Counted from the first letter of the stretch, positions 35,430-49,400 are shown. The stretch is DNA of 64,000 bases from Microstegium vimineum (GCA_022036555.1 CM039123.1:15164326-15228325), one strand, 5' to 3'. Numbers and translations are program-made. Notes: generated from the letters alone by a model not told the origin.

Positions 35430-37150
35430 CTGGCAAATTGACTACCATTAACCGGAATAGGAACCTCGCTCCAGGCTCCAGCTAGTGACCAGACTGAGCA
35501 CTCATCTTTGGTCAATGTGTAAACCTGACGCACAATGGTCATGGCGCCCCGGAAGACCACCACATTCCACTGCTTTCAAATGCATCATGGGTCAAGATGG
35601 CCAGATTGATGTGGTATTTTTGTCCCCCCAGTAGTTAGTTCCAGGAACCAGTCCTCAACATCATCTACCTGGGTCCGGTGCGAAAGGTGCAAGTTGTGAC
35701 AGTTGCTCCAGTTGGAGACTTGTACCCATATGGCTTGACCGATGGGGCATTTAATTTAATAAAGAGATGCATGGTTATTCTCCTATCCTCACAGTAGTCA
35801 GGACGCGGTCCATAACCTATCCTACAGCAGTAGCCATAGGAAGAATTTGCATTTCAGTGGCACCCAAGCTTGCCATGTCAATTTTTTGGAAAGTTTGAGG
35901 GAATGCTGCTAGCAAATTGGATGATGGCAGATTTCGTAGAGTAATTCTAGAGCTTTTAAAGACCCAACAAATTTGGTCATCAGTCCAGATTCAATTGCAT
36001 GTCTTGTATTATGTTCCACAAGCTGAAGTATTCTACCAACAAATTATTGTTCAATGCGTGTGCAATGTATGTGATCCACTTTCCACCAATAATGACGTCA
36101 ATGTCTGTTCTATTTTTCCTCTTACTATGGTCATATAGCAGCGAGAATATGGTTGTTAGTGGCTTGTCATTTACCCAACTACATTGCCAAAATGACACCC
36201 TGTGTCCATTGTGGATGGTAACTCTAGTTTCTGCTACAAACAGCGACTGATCCTCCGCATCAACATGGAGTGTCGTCTTGATCCAAGGTCTTTCAAGATT
36301 TATCCATGAAAACCAGAGCCATCTCAGTCTCACTGCCTGACTGAATTTTTCCAAGTCTAAAATACCTACCACCTAATTATGTCAATCTCATCACCAGTCA
36401 CCATCCCACCTCACTTGCCCCCCGAAATCTCACCGTTCTCTGCCCAAAGGAAGTGTTGTCACGCCTTATCAAGATCCTCACTTAATTGTTTTGACGCTTT
36501 TAGAGATGTTAACATGTATATTGGGACAACACTCAAAATCGTTCGTACCAGTTCACTCTGTCCAGCTAGATTACTAGTCTCCCTTGTCATCCTGTCATCC
36601 TTGTTCATGTCTTGTCCAGGTTACTCTCCATATGGACTAGCTTAAGCCGACCGAGAGTGAGCAAGAGACATAGGTAAGTAGAAGGGAAGGTGATTTATTA
36701 GAACATATAATATTTGGTCCAAGATCATAGAAAGCTAAACGTTCCCTGGAGGGCATGTGCTCTTACTAGCATATTCTCTATTAAATTTGCATTGACATGT
36801 GTGTATATACATATCTCAATGTGAATCTGCATTGAGATGTGTGTCAATGAAAATACAATGATGAATCATGCCCTCAAGGGCAAAAAACCCACCTTACATT
36901 TGATTGGAGCTATCAGACACTTCGCTAAGTTCAATCTTAAACATGTCGTGGCTCCAAAGCTTTCCAAGATAATGAACAACGCTTTGGCTTCACTTTGGAC
37001 TAGGATTAGGAAAACGACAAGATCATCAGCATAAAGCAAAAGGTTCAGTTTGGCATGTCTTCCTTTGAGAGGGGAGAGAACTCCATCCTGTGTAGACATG
37101 TTGAGGACCCTCTGCAGCATATCAATCGCTAGAATGAACAGGTACATGCA
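35430..37150 (-). pseudogene. LINE (L1-type) reverse transcriptase relic
   Basis: Minus-strand pieces in order are: the RT palm at 37147-36866 (LFILAIDMLQRVL, then LLYADDLVVF with the YADD catalytic motif), a middle region at 36372-35980 (RLRWLWFSWINLERPW, VTIHNGHRVSFWQ), the zf-RVT region near 35850 (WVPLKCKFFLWLLL) and a C-terminal segment near 35560-35430 (KQWNVVVFRGA). This is the C-terminal half of a plant L1-type ORF2. Many stops and frameshifts are present. The 5' half, including the endonuclease, is missing, as is usual for truncated LINE insertions. No poly(A) tail or target duplication was found. Confidence 0.8.
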
Positions 37151-37239
37151 CCGGTGGAGGGTGGATGAGAACTAGGGGAGGATATTTTTAATATATAGGC
37201 TACTTTAGCGGTCGACAGCGGCAGACATGCATGGTGTCG

Positions 37240-37366
37240 CTAGCCTTTTCTCCTTGTGTGCCGTCAGTGGTAGACTACGTTTGGCAGGGCTCCATTTGGC
37301 CCCGCTTGCCCCCCCCCCCCCCCCCCCCCCCCTCCCTTTGCATCTATGGCCTCGTTTGGCATCTAT
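37240..37366. repeat. Upstream part of a duplicated unit, with poly-C
   Basis: CTTTTCTCCTTGTGTGCCGT and a GCATCTATGGCC word recur at about 55057-55098 in front of a second MITE copy. A run of about 23 C interrupts this copy near 37310-37332. Confidence 0.6.
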
Positions 37367-37615
37367 GGCCCCGTTTGGCAGGGTTCCCGTCGGCTCTAGC
37401 TTCTCTGACGCATTCAAAGTTCATACACTGTTCATAGAAGTCATTTTTATCTCTTCTCTTCTCTCATAGAGCCAGTGAAAAATGACTTCTTCTGCTACAG
37501 ATGACTTCTTCTGCTACTACTATCTCTGTGAGAGGAGAGAAGAGATATAAAAACAGCTTACGTGAACAATGTATGAATAGAGTTGAAGCTGGTAGGAGTT
37601 CCCTGCACCTGGGCC
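37367..37615. mobile_element. MITE-like inverted-repeat element, copy 1
   Basis: The left end GGCCCCGTTTGGCAGGGTTC and the inverted right end GGCCCAGGTGCAGGGAACTC share a decayed TIR that extends to CATACACTGTTCA / CATACATTGTTCA. It is about 250 bp and non-coding. The Ty1/copia insertion begins directly at its right end. Confidence 0.65.
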
Positions 37616-38005
37616 TGTTAGAACTGACACGGCCCGATCCAGGAACGAGGACGCTGGCCACGACGTGGTGACCGCGGCGAGTATCAGCTAGCAGATGCAA
37701 ACTATAGAACAAAGATAGAATATGGTGCTGCCCAACAACCGCAGCTTTGCTCGATCTTTATTACTTGATATTTATAGGCTTGTTACAGACACAAAACCCT
37801 CCCCCGCCACGACACGCTGGATCGCCACCCTGTCGGTGCGCGCTACATGCGCCATCCTGCCATGGCGGGAGACCGATCGACTCCAACCAGACTACGACGT
37901 GATCAAGCACGCCTAAGACCACGACTAATCCTTATCTGATTATTACAGACTCCGACTCCAGAACGATTGCTAACTAAACCGTGCAACTAATTAGCTAACA
38001 AAACA
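37616..38005 (-). repeat. 3' LTR of the Ty1/copia element
   Basis: On the minus strand it starts TGTTTTGTTAGC immediately after a polypurine tract (ATTAGGGGG) that follows the pol stop. It has TATAAATA and AATAAA signals near 37770 and ends TTCTAACA. It is about 390 bp. The second LTR expected near 55 kb is not recognisable. Confidence 0.7.
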
Positions 38006-38009
38006 CCCC

Positions 38010-38236
38010 CTAATCTAGTTGCACACTGACGACACCTAGAGCACTCCTTAGTTCGACGAACCTTACTCGCCCCAGCGCCTTCGTGAAGATGTCGGCGAGC
38101 TGCTTCACAGTCCCAACATGATCTACCTCCACTTTTCCTTCATCGACGCACTCACGAAGAAAATGATACTTCGTATCAATGTGCTTGCTTCGATCGTGAT
38201 GCACCAGATTCTCGCTGAGCGCGATAGCGGACATAT
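38010..38236 (-). pseudogene. RNase H C-terminus of the Ty1/copia element
   Basis: The piece reads SAIALSENLVHHDRSKHIDT, then YHFLRECVDEGKVEV and QLADIFTKALGRVRF, the invariant end of Ty1/copia RNase H. It continues the frame broken at 51190 across the Tat insertion; the CATAT duplication lies at the break. The TAG stop is at 38010-38012. Confidence 0.85.
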
Positions 38237-39361
38237 TGTTGACACCGTTTTTCGGCATGTGTCAAATGAGCTAAGACTTGCATTGGACGGCAACCGTTTT
38301 CTATCGGCATCAGAAGGTCATCGGTTGAGATTACCGATGAGAATGAATGCTGCAAATTAGATAAGTTTGTTGCCGATAGAAACTGTACGATTTTTGCCGA
38401 TAAGTTGATTGCTAAAAGCAGGTTCAGGAGTGGAGAGTTACCGATTGAAGCATATTGCCGATGAGGGGACGTTGCCGATAGAGACATGAATGTTGCCGAC
38501 AGGAAGAACATTGCCGATGAGAATTGAGGCTCATTATCGATGTGATGACAATGTTGCTGGTGGAAGGCAAGAAAGCATTGCCGATGAGAGCCAAAGCATG
38601 TTGCTGATAGGAGGAATATTTCCGATGAGGACGGAAAGCTGCCGATGAATGATGATGCCGATGGAAGCGGGATGAAGTAGCTGGCATCAGCAGAGAATTG
38701 CCGATGGCAATAGAGGAAAGCTGTGGATTGAAGTAAGTCTGTCGATAGAAGGTTTCATCTTGAAAGAGATAGATATGGAAGCTGGTGATTTCATGCCAGT
38801 ATTAATAGATTTATTTCGAGTCTGACTCTTGCACGAGTCGCTTGTTTCCTTTAGCGTGAGTCGTTTTATTTCCTTAAAAATAGGAGTTTTTGTTTAGGAA
38901 GGTATGAGTCGTATTCATGTACAACTCCCCATACGGGGGTATAAATATATGTCCAAGGGCCACGTGAGACACATACAATCATATATCAAACAAATCTATT
39001 ATTCTTATTTACTTTTCCAACAATTCTACTTTTATCGCATTAGATCTAGCTTATCTACGAGTTCTTCAAGCTTTGATGGGCTGCATCTCCTCGATCTCTG
39101 TCAATTCTTGCAAGTTTCGTGTTTGAGCAACCTGAGCTTTGACGTCCGGGCGCATCGTTGTCGTCTCGTTCAACTCTACTCTAGTTATCCTGATCAAGTT
39201 TGAGTCTTGACATCCGGGCGCATCGCCGTTGTCTCGTTCAGATCGTGTTCTAGTTATCGTCCTTGTCGATTAACTGGTCAAATCGACTGGCACGCCTTTG
39301 GATATCGAATTCGGGTATAAGCCCGAGGTGTTCGCAGATCCTGACGCTTTTTGTGTCAACA
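38237..39361 (+). repeat. 5' LTR of the Tat element
   Basis: 1125 bp, TG..CA ends. The first ~470 bp contain about ten GCCGAT/ATCGGC hexamers. TATA-like GTATAAATATATG is at about 38938. The paired LTR is at 50061-51185; in the first ~290 bp I count about nine differences. Confidence 0.95.
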
Positions 39362-39402
39362 CCTCTTTTGGCACACCCGGTGGGACCAATTATACATCTG
39401 CT

Positions 39403-42400
39403 ATGGGTGATAATACCGATGTGAAAGATGATCAGAAGTCTCCGAAGCCGATCTGAAAGATGATCAGAAGTTGGGCTATGGAGCGGGCTATGGAGGAGTA
39501 CAAGCAGTTATATCTGAAGTCCTTCAGCCTCAACAGGAGTGGCGAAGCCATCTAGAAGCAAGATCCGTCGTTGTCGCGGCAAGTCACTTTTGACGCCAAT
39601 CCTGGTAAATTGCAAGAGATGGTTAATTATGCTTTAAATCAAGCATTAGTTAGCCGCTCCAATGTGCTGTCCAATACTGTATACAATGTTGTCATGTAAT
39701 CTTTCAAGGAAGGACATGCACCCCGTTATGTTGGTCCAGCGTATCATCAACTTGGATCGGCATCTATAAACCCATCGGCAGTTCCAATGGCGTCTTCCAC
39801 TCCTGTGGATCCGTCTGCCGATGTGGCTACGCCACCAAGATCGAGCCCTGCAAGCGTCACTCCGTTGAATACAGATCTGGTGGCATCGGCAATGTCAGGA
39901 CCCGCAGCTAAGAGTCAGCCAATTCCAGTCAACTTGTGGGGATACGGTATGCCTTCGAATCCATCTGTTGATTCCAATCTAATCCAGGGTAACAGTACAG
40001 TATGGAGCAGTCCTATGGCATCGGCAATGTCTTCGCAGCCAATGAATCTTACGATGCATTATGCTACGTCTGCTCCAAGTATGCAATTGCCGTCTGAAGA
40101 GCTTCAGGTGGAGATACCTAAAATGCCTCTAATGCCACCATCGACAAGTTCTTTACTGATGCAGCAGGGTCCTGCAAATGCGAGTCAGCCTATGGTTGTG
40201 GCAAATCCTCAAGCTGGAGTACCAAGGCCTCAAGGAAGTATAATTATTGATTGCTCCAGAATACAGGAGCAACACGCTCCAGTTAGCTATCAGCCATCGG
40301 TGAATTATATGTCGATGACTTACAATCCTGGTTGGACTGCTCCACCACCAATTCAGCATCATGTGGTATAACCCACGTATCAATACTTGGCAAACGCTCA
40401 AGGTGGAGCATCGGTACAACAACCGATGAATGTAATGCCACAACATAATCCAGTGAGTGTGCAAAGCTACCCATCGGCCAATCAGCCAATGCATAATGTT
40501 CAGATAACTGGTACTACGCATGCACCAATTACTTCAAGCGCTTTGCCACCAAGACCCGAAGGGGCGCATCAGCCGGCTCCGCCGGTCAACGTCCAACCAA
40601 TGAGTCGGCAAGAACAGGATGCGTACTGGGCCGATAAGATTGCCGAAGTAATGAAGGAACAATTCGACATTAAACCCAAGGTCAACACATACTCTTATCG
40701 GACGCCTTACCCTCCGGGATACGATTTAATCCCTCTTCTAAATTGATACAAGGTGCCGGATTTTACCAAGTTCTCTGGCCAAGATGACACGTCAACGATG
40801 GAGCACATCAACCGCTTCATTATCCAGTGTGGAGAAGTTGCCAGCAGAGAAGAGCTAAGGGTGAGATTGTTCTCATCATCATTATCTGGATCGGCGTTCA
40901 CATGGTTCATTTCACTGCCTCCGAACTCTATAATCACATGGGCCGATCTGGAGAGGCAGTTTCATAAATACTTCTTCGCTGGCATGCATGAGAAGAAGCT
41001 TACCGATTTAGTCAAGCTAAGGCAGCGTAATGATGAATCGGTGGAAAGCTTTGTTCAGAGGCTGCGAGACGTAAAGAATAAGTGCTATAGTCTGGTACTT
41101 GATGATCGACAACTGGTAGATTTGGCTTTCCAGGGACTACTACCGCATATCAAAGATAAGTATGCGTCTCAATAATTTAAAAGCCTAAGTCATCTGGTGC
41201 AGAGGATTGCTGATCAAGATGTTAAAACTTTTGAGCCCAGGAAGACTTGGAACAAGAAGGTGGCCTTCATTGGGCAAGAAGAGGATTCTGAGTCAGATGA
41301 AGAGCTGAGCATTGGCGCTGCTGAATGGGTTAAGGATAAGAAGTCGGTATCCTGTCCGTTTGGCTAGAAGGAAGCTGAGAGGTTCACCTTTGACATTACC
41401 AAGGCCGATAGGATGTTTGATCTATTGCTTCATGAAGGGCGGATCAAGCTGGCGCCTAACCAGGTAATTCCATCAGCCGAAGAGCTCAGAAGGATCAGGT
41501 ATTGCAAGTGGCACAATGCAACTTGACACAGCACCAATGATTGCAAAGTCTTTAGGCAGCAGTTGCAATCAGAAATTGAATCTGGGCGAATCATGTTTGG
41601 AAATACTAAAACCCAGAAGCCGATGAAGATTGATCAGCATCCGTTTCCAAATAACGTGGTGGAAACTACTGAAAAAACTAAAGTGTTAACATCGGAAGCT
41701 GCCAGGAAGAATGCATCGGTGGATCCAGACCATCAGGTAGCTGAGCGTGATGTGAAGTTTGCCGATGACAGAAAGGGCAAGAGAGTTGCCAATGAAAGAA
41801 GTAATGCCAAGAGGGCTACTGGTGTTATAATCACGCATAGGCGGCCAAGACAAGATTATCGACAATCGCAGGAAGAACGATATCGGCGGCAGGAGGAAGA
41901 GAAGCGTCAAGAGTGGCTTCGACATAAAGACCATTGGAGGTGTCCCTTCTTTGTTCATTGCTGGGAAGAAGGTATTAAATTACCTACTGCCGATAATTTC
42001 CCTGAATGCAATGGATATTATCCTGCCAATCGGTCAGAAAAGAAACCCTGTTTTGATGATCGGGCATCAAGCTATCGCACGCCGATCAAAGAGAAGAAAT
42101 CAGCGCATGATCGGCTGGGGGGCAAACTCAGCGCACATGATAGACTTCGCAGGCGCGTTAGTCAGGAGGGGCTCGAGGAAATGGCCAATGCAAGAGTACC
42201 CGATGAGGAGATATTCTCTAGAGATCCAAACATAAGGCGTGGTGCCGATACAAGTGGTGAAAAACAATACCAGCCTGTTTGGAAAACTAAGCTTCCTCAA
42301 TGGTGCCCCAAAGGTCTGACAAAGACTCAGAAAAGAAGGATTCAGCGCGAACGCCAAGGAGATTTATATGAGAGTGAAAATCCTTCAAGGGAAAAGTCTC

Positions 42401-43110
42401 CAGTCAAGCAGTGGAGGCCAAAGCGCAAGGATAGGGATCCATCGGCAGAAATCAATATGGTCGTCATATTGCCGATGGAATTCATGGCACCTGTCGATGC
42501 TGAGGAAGAAGCTGCTGAGATGGCACAGTTGGTGTTAGATCCGATGACAGCTGTCTTTGAGAAGCCTGCCGATGATGAAAGGCAGCACTTAAGAGCTCTG
42601 TTCATCAAAGGTAAAGTAGATGGGCAGCCCGTGACGAAGATGCTGGTGGACGGTGGGGCATCAATCAATATAATGTCATATGTCATGTTCAGGAAACTTG
42701 GGAAATGTGATCAAGACTTAGTCAAGACAGATATGAAACTTAAAGATTTTGAAGGCAATGTGTCGCCAGCTATGGGAGCCGTATGTGTTGAATTAACCAT
42801 CGGCAGTAAAACTTTGCCGACAACGTTTTTCGTGATCAGTGGCAAAGGCACCTACAACTTGCTCCTAGGAAGAGATTGGATCCATGCTAATTGCTGCATT
42901 CCTTCTACAATGCACCAAAGTCTCGCGCAATGGGTTGGAGACAAGATTGAAGTCGTCCGGAGTGAAACTCCGTCAATTGTTGCATCAGCAGAATCAAAAA
43001 CTTATGAGCAAACCAGGTGCATATCAGGTGAAGCTTGGGACACGGAGTTCCTCAAAGTTGCTGATTACCGCATTACACCGATCCAAGCAGTCGGTCCTGA
43101 AGAAGAGTTT
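39403..43110 (+). pseudogene. Tat element gag and protease
   Basis: One frame runs from the ATG at 39403 to a stop at 43113 with in-frame stops near 39456, 39555, 39700, 40370, 40744, 41173, 41365 and 41524. The N-terminal part is Pro/Ser/Gln/Met-rich and disordered. The retrotransposon gag core follows at about 40750-41170 (PDFTKFSGQDDTSTMEHI, FTWFISLPPNSI, RLRDVKNKCY). A Lys/Arg-rich linker and the aspartic protease follow, with MLVDGGASINIM near 42640 and NLLLGRDWIH; the active-site triad reads DGG, as often in this lineage. Gag packages the RNA and the protease matures the polyprotein. A one-base shift at about 43110 joins the next domain. Confidence 0.85.
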
Positions 43111-43112
43111 TA

Positions 43113-46100
43113 ATGGATCGATTCGCCATTGATGGAAAACTGGGACAGGGGTTCACATCCACCGATGATTTACTAGAGATAGATATCGGCGATGGCAGTA
43201 GGCCCAAGCCAACCTTTATTAGTACTAAGTTGGATTCCCAATATAAACAACAGTTGATTGATTTATTAAAGGAGTATAAAGATTGTTTTCCTTGGGATTA
43301 TACAGAGATGCCTGGTTTAGACCGATCAATAGTCGAACATCGGTTGCCTATTAAGTCTGGTTTCCAACCACATCGGCAACCTGCGCGCCGATACAATCCT
43401 ATGGTATTACCTGATATTAAAGCTGAAATTACAAAATTAATTGAGGCTGGATTTATTCGGCAATGTCGGTATGCCGAATGGATTTCTAATGTAGTTCCTG
43501 TGTACAAGAAAAATGGAAAATTCGTGTTTGTATTGATTTCAGGAATCTCAACAAGGCTACACTGATGGATGGTTATCCGATGCCAGTTGCCGATCTATTG
43601 GTTGATGCCGCTGCCGGATCTCAAATCATTAGTTTCATGGATGGTAATGCTAGATATAATCAAATATCCATGGCTGAGGAAGACAAAAATAAGACTGCTT
43701 TCAGATGTCCAGGTCATGTCGGTTTGTTTGAGTGGGTCGTAATGACTTTTGGCTTGAAGAACGCCGGTGCTACTTATCAAAGAGCAATGAATTTTATCTT
43801 TCATAAGTACATCGGCACGATAGTCGAAATCTATATTGATGATGTGGTGGTTAAATCCGGAAATTTTAAGAAGCATCTTGCCGATTTACGAAAAATCCTG
43901 GAATGCACAAGGGAGCATGGGTTGAAGATGAACCCTAACAAGTGTGCATTTGGTGTATCGGCAAGCCAGTTTCTGGGTTTTATGGTGCATCAGAGAGGCA
44001 TCGAGATCGCTAGAAAATCTATTGATGCAATTAACAAGGTAATTGCTCCCACAAATAAGACTGAGTTGCAATCCTTGACCGGCAAGATTAATTTTATTAG
44101 AAGATTTATATCTAATCTGTCTGGAAAGATTAAGTCTTTTAGTCCGCTGTTGAAATTGAAGGCCGATCAGGAATTTATATGGAAAGAAGAGCAGCAACTA
44201 GCTTTGGAAGAGATTAAGAAATATTTGGTGAATCCTCCAGTCTTGGTTCCACCTCAACACGGGAAACCTTTCAGATTGTATTTGTCTGCCGATGACAGTG
44301 TTATCGGGTCAGCCTTAATCCAAGGATTTGAAGGAAAGGAACGTGTGATTTAGTATTTGAGTAGAAGATTGGTGGATGCTGAAACCAGGTATTCGGCCGT
44401 CGAAAAGTTATGTCTTTGTTTGTACTTCTCTTGTACTAAGTTGAGACATTGTTTGCTATCGACCGAATGCACCGTCATATGCAAAGATGACGTGGTTAAG
44501 TATATGTTGTCGATGCTGATATTAAGTGGAAGAATCGGCAAGTGGATTTTGGCGTTATCGGAGTTTGATTTGAGGTATGAATCGGCTAAAGCAGTTAAAG
44601 GTCAAGTGATGGCTGATTTTGTTACCCAACATTGCAATGCAGTAAGCACCGTGCAGATTGCTCCTTGGACCTTATTCTTTGATGGATCCACATGCAAGGA
44701 AGGAGCAGGCATCGGCATTGTCCTAATTTCACCTCGGGGACAAAAGTATGAAATCTCATTGCCGATTATTGCTACTTCGACTAATAATCAGGCTGAGTAC
44801 CAGGCTTTACTGAAGGGGTTGGAGTTACTCAGGGAAGTACGTGCCGATGCTGTTGAAATCTTCGGTGATTCCATGTTGGTGATCAATCAATTGATTGGAA
44901 CATATGAATGCCGAAGTGAAGTTTTAATTGCGGCTCATGAGAAATGTTTGCAGTTATTGAAAGAATTTAAAGAATACCGCCTTGAACACATTCCCAGGTT
45001 ATATAATGAAGAAGCTAATCGGTTGGCACAGTATGCTTCAGGGTATCAGCCAATTCAAGGAGTAATGACATCGGTAACGGTTGCCGATGACTGGAGGAAG
45101 GAAATTGCCGATTACTTGAGAAATCCGTCTAGAAAGGTTGAGAGGCGGTTAAGGTTTCAAGCTACCAAATATGTGCTCCTTGATGATGAATTGTATTATC
45201 GGACCATTGATGGAGTTTTGCTCAGATGCCTTAGTACAGAAGAATCGAAAGAGTTAATGGGCGAAATTCATGAAGGAGTGTGTGGAGCACATCAGTCGAA
45301 GTTCAAGATGAAATGGATGATTAGGTGGAATGGGTATTATTGGCCGACGATTCTTGAAGATTGCTTCAATTACTTTAAAGGGTGCCAAGATTGTTAGAAG
45401 TTTGGTAATGTCCAGAGGGCGCCTGCATCAGCAATGAATCCCATAATCAAACCTTGGCCGTTTAGAGGATGGGCTATTGATCTCATCGGTCAAATTTATC
45501 CACCATCAAGCAAAGAGCATAAGTTTATACTTGTTGCTACTGATTATTTCACGAAGTGGGTTGAAGCAATTCCTTTGAAGATGGTTACGTCGGCGAATAT
45601 GATAAATTTTGTAAAAGAGCATATCATTTACCGATTTGGTATTCCTCAAACTATTACGACTGATCAAGGAACCATGTTTACGTCGGGAGAGTTTGAGGAT
45701 TTTGCGATCGGTATGGGGTTCAAAGTTTTAAACTCTTCTCCTTATTATGCTCAAGCTAATGGTCAGGCCAAGGCAACTAATAAGGGAATTATCAAGCTTA
45801 TCAAGCGTAAGATTGAAGAAAACCCTAGGAGGTGGCATATAGTGTTGAATGAAGCTTTGTGGTCATATCGGATGGCTTGTCATGGTGCAACTAAGGTTTC
45901 GCCATATCAATAGGTCTATGGGCATGATCTTGTCTTGCCTTGGGAAATTAAAACTAGTTCTAGGCGATTATCTTCTCAGGACCAATTGACAACCGATGAT
46001 TATGGTACTCTTATGAAGGATGAGTTAGAAGATCTTGCGAGTCATCGGTTAAGGGCTTTGATCAGCATTGAAGAAAATAAGAAGAGGGTCGCCAGGTGGT

Positions 46101-46348
46101 ATGACAAGAAAGTAAAGTTGAAGGAATTTGCCGATGGTGATCTGGTATGGAAATTGATTTTACCGATTGGGACTAAGAGTTCTAAGTTTGGAAAATGGTC
46201 TCCTAATTAGGAAGGTCCGTTTCGGATAAGTCAGTCAGTTCCTGGTAATGCCTATCTTTTGGAAACCCTCGAAGGGGTTGCGTTTCCCAGGGCAATCAAC
46301 GGTAAATATTTAAAGAAGTATTATTCTAGTATCTGGGTAGATGCATGA
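43113..46348 (+). pseudogene. Tat element pol: RT, two RNase H domains, integrase
   Basis: After a linker (KLGQGFTSTDDLLEID), reverse transcriptase has QPARRYNPMVLPDIKAEI, FMDGNARYNQI and YIDD at 43832-43843. A frameshift sits near 43520. RNase H (about 44250-44620), then an archaeal-type RNase H (TLFFDGSTCKEGAGIGIVL, NNQAEYQALLKGLELL, FGDSMLVINQL), then the integrase zinc region (HEGVCGAHQSKFKMKW), core (ATDYFTKWVEAIPL, TTDQGTMFTSGEF, ANGQAKATNKG) and a C-terminal chromo-less end (KYYSSIWVDA). The HHCC second Cys pair ends at CQDC. Stops lie near 44351, 45395, 45911 and 46208; two or three are explained by C to T changes of Gln or Trp codons. The duplicated RNase H places it in the Tat lineage. 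Confidence 0.9.
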
Positions 46349-46458
46349 AGAAATACAAAGTAAAAGTGTTGATAGAACATCGGCAGAAAGCGCGCTAATG
46401 TTATATTACAAGCAAAATCGGACGTTAAGTTTACAGCTGCCGACACACTGGACTGAAA

Positions 46459-49400
46459 TTACAACAAGGATTGAATAGCTGATATTGCACGCAGGCAAAT
46501 TTGCTCTATTTCTTCTATCTCCTTGGCATCGTCGTCGGCGGATCTTTCTATTGGTTTGATCTTTTTCTTCATCCGGAGGGCTTGACGTGCATCGGCATCT
46601 CTTTCTAGTTGTAAAGCTTGGATGGCACTTGGAAGTTTAGTCTTCTGTTGATTGGTTATGATCAAGGCTTCGTCAACTTGTTTCAGCTCTCCTAATAGCT
46701 TTTCCTTCCTTGCCGATAGATGGGCAATGTCTTGATCAAGCTCAACGCCAGAAGCTTCTAGGCGACCTATGTCCTTGTGTTTTTCATCGGCAGATTGCTT
46801 GAATTGAAGCATTTTCTCTTCAAGTTCTGATTGAGTAGTCCTATCGGCTATGTGGCGAAAGAGCCTTTGATATCGAAGTTGCTTGCTCTCAAGAAACGCT
46901 GCCTGGAAGAGTGTTTCTTCTATATCGGTAGATAGATGGCCTTGAATGTCTTTAAAAGCTATCTTTACTGCAGTGGAGTCTTGGACGAGATGAGATGTGT
47001 CTTGTTGCAGTAAAGATAGCAATTCTTCGAGATTGAGTTTAACATCTGCCGATAAAGCTAGGGCAAAACTTTCTTCCTCTCCGTCTTCGTCAGGGAGATT
47101 GACGGCGAAGGAAAATAAACTATTCGGAGAATCTTGGGCCTGAAGAAGAAGAAGATTAGGGCTTGCCGATCATAAGTTTGTGTTACAGAATGAGTCAACT
47201 TACCATCTTAAAGCGGATCTCTTGCCTTAGGCTCGGGAAGACAGCTGGCGTGGCATCATCTTGAAGATCGGCAACGGTTGTCGATGAACTTGCCTCCGTG
47301 GGAGGAACGGTTGGTGCTGGTGGTGCTATTGTCGGTGCTGCCTCTACTGTGGTGGCTAGCCCCTGTGGTGATGATGTTGTCCCCTAGTCGTGGATTTCAG
47401 TTGGTGTTGGTGCTGGTACCGATGCCGATGCTGTCTCCATTGTTGCAGCCGGTTCCTGCAGCGATGACATCGTTTCCTGGTCGGGAGTTTCGTCCAATGG
47501 TTGCTCAGGAATGGACGCCGATGTTGGCTCTGGTATTGATGCATCAACGGGAGTTGGTGATGCGGCTGGAGTTAATGGCACGGATGGAGTGGCTTGCCTC
47601 AAGCGTTTCTTTTTCGGGGCAACAGTTGGTGAGCCGGCGCGTTTTGCTGTGAAGCTTGGGGGCATCGGCAGCCTGAGTCAGAGAAGCTTGTACATTTGGA
47701 GTAGCTGCCGGTGAGCCCATTGCCTGCAAAGGATTTTTGGTGCAAGTTAAATAAAGTGAACGTTGCCGATGAGAGTTTGTAATCGGTATAAATGAAGTAA
47801 GAACTTACTGCGAAAGCTTGCGCTAAGACAGCGGCAGCAACCGATGGAGTAGTAGTGGTGCTAGTTGTTGTCGGCCTGGGCTTGAGGGTGACCTTGGGTG
47901 CCCTTTGAGGGGTGAAAGCAGCCAACGTAGGAGCCTTGTTGCCGATGATTGATATGGGGTTCATCATTCGAAGATTGAAGTGCTTGCCGCTCTTGCTCGT
48001 TCGAGGGATTGGATCGAAGAATGAAGAACTTACTGCATCATCGGGAATGATGTGATCGGCGTCGATCAAATGCCGATAGTAATGCGACGACTTGGGGAAT
48101 AGTTGATTTTTCCATTCTTGCCACCAGGATTTGTATGACTCCGTGATGAAGGATGTTGGTGCCCAAGAGGATAAATCAATGTTTGATGCATCGACGTGAG
48201 CAGGAAGAGTGACGATCCTGTTCCAATCCATGGCGCTAGAGATGATCTCTCTTGGTTTTATCACGTTGGCATAGCTGAACTTGATCGGCAATTGACCAAA
48301 TGCCAACTGTCTTGCTGCTACCGATGGATAGTAAAACTCATAAGTTGGAGAAGTATTCTTCCCGATCCCAAAGATGTTAACTGGGATGTCCTGAGGAATG
48401 ATGGTGGCCTTCATGATCAACTCATTTTGTGGTATATTTCCATCGGTAAGATTGAAGGAAAGTGAAAATCGGTTGTCCTGATCAATATAAGGCCATCAGA
48501 CTCGTTCTGCAGCTGAAATCCCGCAGTAAAGTCTCTGAAAGAACATGCCGAACTGACCCTCATTGGCATCGGTTCCTGACAATACGATGATGGCCTCCCC
48601 AAAGTTGAGTGGGAAACGGGTTGCCGATTCATCATCATTAAATTCATAGTCCTCCGATATGTCCCTTGGAAATTGTTGATTGAATAAGTCGAACTGGAGG
48701 GCTTTATGCATGTGTGCGTTCAACCACATGTTGATGAACCACCATGGACCGCCGAGGTTGCGGATGGGCTCGCCTAGCAATAGCTTTCTGGATACCTGAT
48801 GAAGGAGGTGATATACCGAACCAAGGAGGTATTGGCCAAGAGGAAGTCTTGCTCCATCGGCCAGAAGCTCTGCTGCAGGAAGGTACATAGTAGTAGGTCC
48901 AACTGTTCTGCCGCAGAAGATGAACTTTTCCAACCACATGTTCAGGAAGATGGCACATTCCCTTTGACCTACCGATCCAGTCTTCTGGTTTTCTCGAATA
49001 TATCCAGTCCAGCCGCCGATGTTGCGTGTGATTACCCGATGTTCGGGTTTCCTACCGAAAAGATTGGAGGGATCGACAGAGAAGACGTCGAGGCCGGTAA
49101 GCATGTGCACATCGGCAAGAGTGGGGGTGGCTCGTCCATGTCTGAATAAGAATGTGTTCATTGTGTCGGATCAAAAGTAAGAAGCAGCCATCATCATGTT
49201 CTCGTTCTTCGCCATATCGGCAATAGAAAGCTTAATGCATTGGTCCAGGTTGCGCTCTGCCCAGTAAACTTGCTATGTTCTAGCCATCCTGAGATACCAA
49301 TTCTTCCAACCTTTGGTGGGTTTGGGCCATGAATGAAAAGCATCTTTCCACAACCCTAGACTGAAACACTCGGATATGAAAGGAATGCGATTGGTCTCTG

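Noticed and set aside
38242..38360. Small + strand ORFs across the Tat LTR start
   Set aside because: They run through the LTR boundary and the antisense RNase H frame and are frame shadows.
39403..46348. Stop codon readthrough or recoding in the Tat gag-pol
   Set aside because: Stops are scattered, differ in type, and are accompanied by frameshifts, so mutational decay explains them better.
48496..49161. A plant-mobile-domain ORF as a host gene
   Set aside because: It is one exon of the antisense gene carried wholly within the Tat element's LTR pair.
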